A stretch of DNA of 17,186 nucleotides from CAZEBW01 sp964510205. Its GTDB lineage: Bacteria; Chloroflexota; Anaerolineae; VGOG01. The position numbers and the translations under genes were made by a program. The notes beneath the pieces are model-generated. The model saw only the letters and a list, made by a program, of their open reading frames with translations, made no database searches and was not told the origin of the DNA. Positions within the stretch are counted from its first letter, which is position 1, and each line of letters opens with the position of its first letter. This document shows, piece after piece, positions 12,377-17,186 of the stretch. The stretch is taken from contig CAZEBW010000077.1 in the NCBI GenBank assembly GCA_964510205.1, forward strand, positions 1 to 17,186, given 5' to 3'.

Positions 12377-13740
12377 TAAAACACAAAGATAAGCGTCAAA
12401 TCATTCACATTGGTATTGGTCGGCCCGCTGATCAGCAAATCGCCCAACTGCCGAAAAAAGTGATACGAATCGTTGTCGGCCAGGTAGTGGGTGGCTGACA
12501 GACCCGCCTCGTGGGCGCGACGCAGGGTGAAGCCGTCGGCGATGGCGCCTGCCGCATCGGTGGGGCCATCGGTGCCGTCGGTGGCCAGGGGGATGATCAT
12601 CACCTCCTCCAGGCCGGCGATCTCCAGGGCCGCGCTGAGGGCCATCTCCTGGTTGCGACCTCCCAGGCCACTGCCCCTGACGGTGACCGTGGTCTCCCCG
12701 CCCGCCACCACGCAGGCTGGCCGGGGCGCGGGGCGACCCGAATGGAGGATCTCTTTGGCCACGGCGGCGAAGACCCTGGCTACTTCTTTGGCCTCGCCTT
12801 CGACGAAGGTGGAAAGCAGCAGGGTGTGGAATCCCAGTTCCTCGGCTTTAGTAGTGGCCGCGTCGGCGGCCACCTCGTTGCTGGCGATGATCAGGTTGTG
12901 AGTTCGGGTGAAGGTCGCGTCTCTCTCTTTGGGCGTCTCTGCGATCAGACCCTCCGCGCCCTGCCGCAGCCGCTCGACGATGGGCCTGGGCAGCTCTTCC
13001 AGCAGGCCGTATTTTTCGATGACGCCGTAGGCATCGGCGAAGGTGCTTGTGTCCGGCACCGTCGGCCCGGAGGCGATGACGTCCAGCGGGTTGCCCACCA
13101 CGTCGGACAGGATGAGGGAGACGATCTCGGCGGGGTGGGACAGGCGAGTCAGGTTGCCGCCCTTGATCTGGGAGAGGTGCTTGCGCACGGCGTTGATCTC
13201 GTTGATGGTGGCTCCGCAGCGCAGCAGGGCGTCGGTCAGCGACTTCACGTCGGCCAGGGTGATTCCTTCCACGGGCAGCGTCATCAGCGCCGATCCGCCG
13301 CCCGAGATGAGGCAGATGACCAGGTCCTCGTCGGTGGCCTGGCGGGCCAGCTCGGCCATCTGCTGCGTGCCAACCACCCCGGCGGCATCGGGGAGGGGAT
13401 GGCCAGCCTCGTTCAGCCGGACGACCTCGGTCTCCACTCCGTAGCCGTACTTGACGTTGACCAGGCCGCCCGTCACGCGCCGGCCCAGGACCTGCTCGAT
13501 AGCCTGGGCCATGGAACCGCTGGCCTTCCCCCCGCCGATGACGTAGATGTGGCGGTAGCGGCCCAGGTCGTAAGTTCGTTCGCCGATGCCCAAGGTCTGG
13601 TCTGAGAGAGACACCTGTCGTCTGATGGCCTTGGCGGGGTCTACCGCTTCCAGGGCCGCGGACAGGATGGTCAAAGCCTGCTCTCGTCGTTCTCTGGCCT
13701 GGCCAGTTTTGAGTACTGCGGGATCAAAGACAGTCATCAT
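12376..13740 (-). CDS. Glycerate 2-kinase, MOFRL family
   Basis: This 454-residue protein is of the GckA/TtuD-type glycerate kinase family, which phosphorylates D-glycerate with ATP to 2-phosphoglycerate and feeds it into lower glycolysis. The N-terminal domain shows VIGGGKASGSMAQAIE (68-83), GHPLPDAAGV, CLISGGGSALM, NAVRKHLSQIKGGNL and LSDVVGNPLDVIASGPT. The C-terminal MOFRL domain shows GETTVTVRGSGLGGRNQEMAL and ATDGTDGPTDAAGA. Length and motifs are complete. Two adjacent ATGs (13740, 13737) follow AAGGAAA; either could serve. A TATGAT element near 13775-13770 may be a -10, but no -35 was seen. No other serine-cycle or glyoxylate gene is nearby. Confidence 0.93.
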   Translation of the reverse strand: MMTVFDPAVLKTGQARERREQALTILSAALEAVDPAKAIRRQVSLSDQTLGIGERTYDLGRYRHIYVIGGGKASGSMAQAIEQVLGRRVTGGLVNVKYGYGVETEVVRLNEAGHPLPDAAGVVGTQQMAELARQATDEDLVICLISGGGSALMTLPVEGITLADVKSLTDALLRCGATINEINAVRKHLSQIKGGNLTRLSHPAEIVSLILSDVVGNPLDVIASGPTVPDTSTFADAYGVIEKYGLLEELPRPIVERLRQGAEGLIAETPKERDATFTRTHNLIIASNEVAADAATTKAEELGFHTLLLSTFVEGEAKEVARVFAAVAKEILHSGRPAPRPACVVAGGETTVTVRGSGLGGRNQEMALSAALEIAGLEEVMIIPLATDGTDGPTDAAGAIADGFTLRRAHEAGLSATHYLADNDSYHFFRQLGDLLISGPTNTNVNDLTLIFVF

Positions 13741-13777
13741 GGGTTTCCTTGCCTAACCACCTCAGCCGTATCATACG

Positions 13778-13863
13778 TGTCATTGCGAGCCGAAGGCGAA
13801 GCAATCCCCACCCTGCGAACTGGAGATTGCTTCGGGCGCAAACCCCGCGCCCTCGCAATGACA
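13778..13863. repeat. 86-bp MITE-like element with TGTCATTGCGAG ends
   Basis: TGTCATTGCGAG (13778-13789) and its exact reverse complement (13852-13863) bound an 86-bp element. An inner inverted pair, GAAGCAATC (13798-13806) and GATTGCTTC (13825-13833), completes a cruciform-like layout. The sequence resembles a non-coding repeat that, from memory, is found in many unrelated bacterial genomes. It occupies most of the gap between the glycerate kinase start and the permease stop. Confidence 0.8.
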
Positions 13864-13874
13864 TGGCGGCCTCC

Positions 13875-14366
13875 TCACTGTATTCTGGCCGAGAACAGTT
13901 GGGCGATGAGGCCGGCCAGGGGCGGGAAGATCAGGGTGGAGAGGTAGCGCACCAAAGTGACCCTGGGACCGATGATGCCCACCTCCAGAGGCAGGCGGCT
14001 CACCGACCAAAGCGACCAGGCGGTGACGAAGCCCACGATGGTGCCCACGCCGGCTCCGGCCTCGTAGAAGGAGGCGATGATGGGGAACACGGAGTAGGGC
14101 GAGCCGGGCACCAGGCCGCCAGCCACACAGCCCAGCAGGATGCCCTTGAACCCCGCTTGCGCTCCCAGCCACTGGCTGATCAGCTCTTTGGGAATCAGCA
14201 CCCGCGCCAGGCCGGCCACGGCGAAGGAGGCCAGCAAAATCAGCAAGTTGTCCCAGATGGTCTCGGCGCCCAGCCTCAGGCCGACCAGGTGCACGCCGCC
14301 GCGAAAATAGGCCACCACGGTCAGAATCACGGCCAGGACGATCATGATGATGGTCGCTGTATCCAT
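13875..14366 (-). CDS. Half-size permease of the ArsP/DUF318 type
   Basis: This 163-residue membrane protein has about four helices: roughly 5-21, 40-58, 72-86 with 92-112, and 141-158. The segment GCVAGGLVPGSPYSVFPIIASFYEAGAG (79-106) resembles the conserved PGxP-containing helix of ArsP_1/DUF318 permeases, which are normally about twice this length with two such halves. A half-size protein would have to pair with itself or another subunit, an inference. The ATG at 14366 is preferred because GAGGTG lies 6 nt upstream; an in-frame GTG at 14375 is possible. No metal-resistance or regulatory gene is adjacent. Substrate unknown. Confidence 0.7.
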   Translation of the reverse strand: MDTATIIMIVLAVILTVVAYFRGGVHLVGLRLGAETIWDNLLILLASFAVAGLARVLIPKELISQWLGAQAGFKGILLGCVAGGLVPGSPYSVFPIIASFYEAGAGVGTIVGFVTAWSLWSVSRLPLEVGIIGPRVTLVRYLSTLIFPPLAGLIAQLFSARIQ

Positions 14367-14403
14367 CTTCTTCACCTCACACTCTCCTCAAAACTGTTCA
14401 TCT

Positions 14404-14489
14404 CCTCCCCCTCGCAGGGGGAGGGTGGGTGGGGGTGGATTCCTCGACGGAAGGCCACCCTCCCCTAGCCCCTCCCTGCGAGGGAGGGG
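14404..14489. repeat. Pair of GC-rich hairpins, REP/BIME-like
   Basis: CCTCCCCCT-CGC-AGGGGGAGG (14404-14424) and CCCCTCCCT-GCG-AGGGAGGGG (14469-14489) are two perfect 9-bp hairpins in mirrored arrangement around a G-rich and C-rich core. They fill the gap between the NUDIX stop and the permease start. No T tract follows on the - strand, so a terminator role is doubtful, though the hairpins could stabilise transcript ends. Confidence 0.75.
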
Positions 14490-14494
14490 AACAT

Positions 14495-14998
14495 TTACTC
14501 CTCCATGCTTTCTACCCAATCGTCCAACGCCTGGCAGTGGGACTGGAAGGCCATGTTGGCCGGCAGCTCGGCGGGCGCGAACAGACCCACCTCGCTGGCG
14601 TCATCGCCGGCGGCCAACTCCCCGCCCACCACGTGGGCCGAATAGAGGACCAGGACTCCATGTCCGTAGAAGGTATTTCTGAAAGAATACACCCCTAGCA
14701 GGTTGTCCACTGACACCTCCAGTCCGGTCTCCTCCCGACACTCGCGGATGGCCGCCTGCTGGACGGTTTCGTCGTACTCCACGAAGCCCGAGGGCAGCGC
14801 CCAGCGGCCAACGCCAGGCTCGACTCCTCGCCGCACCAGGACGACTCGCCCGTGATTCTCGATCAGCGCTCCGGCCGCCACCTTGGGGTTGATGTAGAAG
14901 ATGAAGCCGCACTCCTGGCAGACTAGCCGCTCCCTCTCATCTATCATCTGAGGAGCCAGCCGTCCAGCACAGTGGGGGCAGAACTTTGGCACTAACAT
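14495..14998 (-). CDS. NUDIX hydrolase with N-terminal zinc ribbon
   Basis: This 167-residue protein hydrolyses a nucleoside diphosphate linked to another group, judging from family. A complete Nudix box runs from Gly71 to Leu93 (GFVEYDE, then REcREETGL), carrying the metal-binding glutamates. An N-terminal zinc ribbon is formed by CPHC (7, 10) and CQEC (27, 30), as in NudC-related and ADP-ribose pyrophosphatase-like enzymes. The NudC SQPWPFPxS motif is not evident, so NADH specificity should not be assumed. The ATG at 14998 has a weak ribosome site (GCGAG). It lies 23 nt after the glycosyltransferase stop and may be co-transcribed. Confidence 0.9.
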   Translation of the reverse strand: MLVPKFCPHCAGRLAPQMIDERERLVCQECGFIFYINPKVAAGALIENHGRVVLVRRGVEPGVGRWALPSGFVEYDETVQQAAIRECREETGLEVSVDNLLGVYSFRNTFYGHGVLVLYSAHVVGGELAAGDDASEVGLFAPAELPANMAFQSHCQALDDWVESMEE

Positions 14999-15021
14999 AT
15001 CTCGCTCGCTAGACAGGATTC

Positions 15022-16200
15022 CTAGTCACTGATCCCTGATCCCTGGTCACTGGACATTGCTTCATACAGGCTCAGCAGCTTTGCCGCTGCTTGTTCCCAA
15101 GTGAACTTGCTCGCTTGCTCCAATCCCCTGGCGATCATCCCCTCCCGCAGCGCATCGTCCTCCAGAACCCGCTGCATGGCTTCGGCCAGCCCTTCCACGT
15201 CGGTGGCCTCCACCATCAGCCCGGCCTCGCCCATGACCTCGGGCAGGGAGGAGGCGTTGGAGGTCACCACTGGCCTGCCGCAGGCCATGGCCTCCAGAGG
15301 CGGCAGGCCGAAGCCCTCGTACAGGGACGGGAAGACGAACAGCTCGGCCAGGTTGTAGAGGGCGGGCAGGTCCGCGTCGGCCACGAAGCCGGGGAACAGG
15401 ACCTTCTCCTCCAGGCCCAGGCGTTCGACGGTAGCAAAGATGTCCTCGTAGAGCCAGCCCTTGCCGCCAGCGATGACCAGGTGCAAACTTGCCCACTTGT
15501 CCACTTGCTCACTTGCATACTTGCCCACTTGCCCACTTGCAAAGGCTTCGATGAGGCGGGTGAAGTTCTTGCGGGGCTGCAGGGTGCCCAGGCCCAGGAT
15601 GAATCGGGGGGGCAGGTTGTATCGCTCTCTGACTTCTTTCAGAAGAGTCTGGTCTTCGATCGGGCGGAAGCGCTCCTCCACGCCGGGGTAGACCACTTCG
15701 ATCTTTTTTGGCTCCACGCCCAGCAGCTCCGCCAGGTCGTCCTTGGTGCTCTGCGAATCGGCCAGCACTAGATCGGCCCGTCGCACGGAGCGGGGCACTA
15801 CCTGGTTGAGATAGGCCCGCAGGTTGGCGTCGGCGCACTGGGGATAGCGCATAAAAGACAGATCGTGGACGGTGAGCATTGTCCTCGCATGTCGTACCGG
15901 CGGCAGCACGAAGTCTGGCGAGTGAAAGATGTCCACCGCGCCGGTGAACAGCTCTGCCCAGAGGGGCAGTCGCAGGCGATGCCACAGGATGGCTAGGGCG
16001 CGGTCGGAGAGGGGCAGCGAACGCGTCTCAAAATTGGGCGGCCAGTCCCGGTCCGCCAGTTGCCGTCCGCCCGCCGCCGCCAACAGCACGTAATCGTTGT
16101 CGCGATCGAGCTTCGCCAGCGCCCTCACCAGCTCTCGCGTGTAGCGCCCGATGCCCGCTCCCTGGCGAACTGCCGCCGTGTAGTCAATGCCGATGCGCAA
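15022..16200 (-). CDS. GT4-family glycosyltransferase with a repeat-encoded insertion
   Basis: This 392-residue GT-B glycosyltransferase resembles WbaZ-type mannosyltransferases and probably adds a sugar during surface polysaccharide synthesis at the cytoplasmic membrane face. The N-terminal RIGIDYTAAVRQGAGIGRYTRELV (2-25), GTLQPRKNFTRLIEAF (205-220), LVIAGGKGWLYE and the E-x7-E motif EGFGLPPLE (Glu305, Glu313) are all present. Residues 221-239 (ASGQVGKYASEQVDKWASL) are encoded by seven 8-bp repeats, and the last ten residues mostly by 7-bp repeats. A TTG at 16200 is chosen as start because it gives the family's usual beginning and GGGGGA lies 7 nt upstream; it is 2 nt after the GtrA stop. 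Sugar specificity is unknown. Confidence 0.9.
   Translation of the reverse strand: MRIGIDYTAAVRQGAGIGRYTRELVRALAKLDRDNDYVLLAAAGGRQLADRDWPPNFETRSLPLSDRALAILWHRLRLPLWAELFTGAVDIFHSPDFVLPPVRHARTMLTVHDLSFMRYPQCADANLRAYLNQVVPRSVRRADLVLADSQSTKDDLAELLGVEPKKIEVVYPGVEERFRPIEDQTLLKEVRERYNLPPRFILGLGTLQPRKNFTRLIEAFASGQVGKYASEQVDKWASLHLVIAGGKGWLYEDIFATVERLGLEEKVLFPGFVADADLPALYNLAELFVFPSLYEGFGLPPLEAMACGRPVVTSNASSLPEVMGEAGLMVEATDVEGLAEAMQRVLEDDALREGMIARGLEQASKFTWEQAAAKLLSLYEAMSSDQGSGISD
15026..15053. repeat. Heptamer tandem repeat TCACTGA/TCCCTGG at a gene 3' end
   Basis: Four exact-length 7-bp units, TCACTGA, TCCCTGA, TCCCTGG and TCACTGG, run in tandem and end 2 nt before the glycosyltransferase stop codon. 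They encode SSDQGSGISD at the C-terminus of that protein. Confidence 0.8.
15485..15540. repeat. Octamer tandem repeat inside the glycosyltransferase gene
   Basis: Seven 8-bp units read on the - strand as GCAAGTGG, GCAAGTGG, GCAAGTAT, GCAAGTGA, GCAAGTGG, ACAAGTGG and GCAAGTTT; the core CAAGT is invariant. The reading frame stays open through the array, and because three units equal eight codons the protein repeats as ASGQVGKY / ASEQVDKW. Confidence 0.9.
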
Positions 16201-16202
16201 GG

Positions 16203-16709
16203 CTAAATCCCCCGGAAAGTCCAAAGGCGATTGGCGCCGAAGTTCCAGAACAGCACGATGATGGTGGCTACAGCATTGGACAAGTTGTAGGCCAACTTGT
16301 AGTGGGCTAGGCCAATGTTGAGGGCCAACGCTGCCATCGGAGCCGCCAACACGCCCGCTTCACCCAGCACCCAGGCATCCAGGCTGAGGAAGATGGCCTG
16401 GTTGAGCAGCAGGCCGCCGATGCTGACCAAGAAGAACTGGACGAGTAGAAAGCCGATAGACCTATCCTTCGCTTCGCGAAACGTCCACAGCCTGTTCCAG
16501 ATGAAGCTATTGATCACCGCCACTGTAAATGAGCAGGTCTTGGCCAGCCCTTTGCTGAACCCGAAGGTCAGGATCAGCAGATTGAGGATGCCGAAATCAA
16601 TCGCCGTCCCCAGCGTGCCCACCACAGCGAATTTCAGGAAGCGGGTGAACTCCTTGGAATTGGCGTGAGTGAAACCAGCAATTCGGGATAGCGTATGGTT
16701 GTTTTTCAT
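16203..16709 (-). CDS. GtrA-family membrane protein (lipid-linked sugar flippase-like)
   Basis: This 168-residue protein has four hydrophobic helices (about 24-47, 52-71, 86-108, 141-157) and the GtrA hallmarks: RFLKFAVVGTLGTAIDFGILNLL near the start and NRLWTFR at both 72-78 and 160-166. GtrA proteins are thought to move polyprenyl-phosphate-linked sugars across the membrane for glycan modification. The ATG at 16709 is chosen with GGATGG upstream; the frame extends to a GTG at 16766, but that extension is encoded by intergenic repeats. It lies between an O-antigen ligase gene and a glycosyltransferase gene, 2 nt from the latter's start, which fits surface polysaccharide assembly. Confidence 0.88.
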   Translation of the reverse strand: MKNNHTLSRIAGFTHANSKEFTRFLKFAVVGTLGTAIDFGILNLLILTFGFSKGLAKTCSFTVAVINSFIWNRLWTFREAKDRSIGFLLVQFFLVSIGGLLLNQAIFLSLDAWVLGEAGVLAAPMAALALNIGLAHYKLAYNLSNAVATIIVLFWNFGANRLWTFRGI

Positions 16710-16725
16710 GATAAATCCATCCGGG

Positions 16726-16786
16726 CGTGAAACGTGAAGACGTGAAACGTGATCATCACGCTTCACTCTTCACGCACCACGTTTCA
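16726..16786. repeat. CGTTTCA-family repeat in inverted arrangement, locus C
   Basis: TGAAACG, TGAAGACG and TGAAACG units (16728-16749) face CGCTTCA, CTCTTCA, CGCACCA and CGTTTCA units in the opposite orientation (up to 16786), meeting at TGATCATCA. The whole can form a long imperfect hairpin. It spans the 3' end of the O-antigen ligase gene, encoding its last residues (VKRGA) and stop, and ends shortly before the GtrA start. Confidence 0.75.
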
Positions 16787-17186
16787 CCGCTACGACTAGC
16801 AATCCCAGCAGCATCGCCACGTGCAAATACATGTTGTGCACGTAGAGATTATCGAACAAGTTGTGCACCGAGAGGTGGGTCAGGACGCCCAGGATGCCCA
16901 CCGCCACCCCGCGCCAGTAGCCTTCAGTTTCTTGGACCACCTTCCAGGCTTGCCAGAAGGCGGCTGCCCAGAGGACGAGGTAGGCCGCCAGGCCGATCAG
17001 CCCCGTTTCGGCGGCGATGTTGAGGTAGTAGTTGTGGGCGTGGCCCAGCGGTTCTGGCCAGCCTTGCAGGGCGTAGGCCGGGTAGACCGGCTCGTAGTTG
17101 CCGATGCCCACCCCCAGCCAGGGCCGATGGCTGAACATTCCCCAGGCGGCCTGCCAATGAGCCAGCCGCTCCACCACGGCGTAGTT
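16770..17186 (-). CDS. O-antigen ligase / Wzy-type polymerase, C-terminal part (cut by window edge)
   Basis: Only the last 138 residues are in the window; the gene continues past the right edge. The visible part has the Wzy_C/O-antigen ligase core: VVERLAHWQAAWGMFSHRPWLGVGIGNY, then GHAHNYYLNIAAETGLIGLAAYL, in which a conserved periplasmic segment and His-rich loop precede the last membrane helices. Two or three helices follow, with SVHNLFDNLYVHNMYLH between them. Such proteins join or polymerise lipid-linked glycans at the outer face of the membrane. The final residues VKRGA and the stop codon are encoded by the intergenic repeat. It leads the polysaccharide gene group on the - strand. Confidence 0.85.
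   Translation of the reverse strand, partial: NYAVVERLAHWQAAWGMFSHRPWLGVGIGNYEPVYPAYALQGWPEPLGHAHNYYLNIAAETGLIGLAAYLVLWAAAFWQAWKVVQETEGYWRGVAVGILGVLTHLSVHNLFDNLYVHNMYLHVAMLLGLLVVAVKRGA

Noticed and set aside
12511..13605. 364-residue + strand frame inside the glycerate kinase gene
   Set aside because: The sequence is rich in G, H, Q and R as expected of an antisense frame of a GC-rich gene, while the - strand frame is a complete MOFRL-family kinase.
15101..15125. Two further GCAAG-type units near the glycosyltransferase C-terminus
   Set aside because: Only two units, and they encode a family-typical segment (EQASKFTWEQA), so chance or normal codon use is enough to explain them.
11604..16786. 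CRISPR array as an explanation for the repeated sequences
   Set aside because: The units are 7-8 bp, contiguous and degenerate, with no spacers and no cas genes in the window.

Overview
The window is about 17.2 kb of GC-rich bacterial DNA and is probably from a Chloroflexota member of the Anaerolineae type. That placement is an inference. It rests on the family mix (O-antigen ligase, GtrA and GT4 glycosyltransferase, a TGS GTPase, FG-GAP and other secreted proteins), on a secreted protein ending in LPLVLKN, a tail I associate with Chloroflexota exoproteins, and on the abundance of short degenerate repeats between genes. No rRNA, tRNA, CRISPR array, transposase, integrase or phage gene was found.

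Layout. Two genes lie on the + strand at the left: a DRG/Obg-like TGS-domain GTPase with a clear promoter and a strong terminator, and a secreted seven-repeat FG-GAP beta-propeller protein, also followed by a terminator. The roughly 400 bp between them is filled with inverted and tandem repeats. Everything from 3301 to the right edge is on the - strand. Reading that strand in its own direction (right to left): a surface-polysaccharide group (3' part of an O-antigen ligase, GtrA flippase-like protein, GT4 glycosyltransferase, NUDIX hydrolase); a half-size ArsP-type permease; glycerate 2-kinase; a multi-spanning membrane protein; a tail-anchored repeat protein with its own promoter; a protein with a possible nuclease-like domain and a winged helix; a divergent PRPP synthetase homologue; a secreted protein; two class I methyltransferases flanking a YgbA-family (nitrosative stress) protein; and a last group of 2H phosphoesterase, TrmO-like methyltransferase, two small membrane proteins and a class I/II aminotransferase.

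Most genes are core or housekeeping accessory functions rather than one pathway. The polysaccharide genes form the only coherent functional unit. YgbA and the methyltransferase after it are translationally coupled (TGAATG).

The most unusual aspect is the repeats. At least four families of 7-8 bp degenerate tandem repeats occur between 11.6 and 16.8 kb. Several run into coding sequence: one encodes a 19-residue in-frame segment inside the glycosyltransferase, and others encode the C-terminal tails of the glycosyltransferase, the membrane protein and the O-antigen ligase. Two inverted-repeat pairs on the left share the frame AGAC-core-TTT with different cores. Among proteins, the PRPP synthetase homologue lacks several usual metal and substrate ligands, and the 15-residue-repeat tail-anchored protein is of unknown function.
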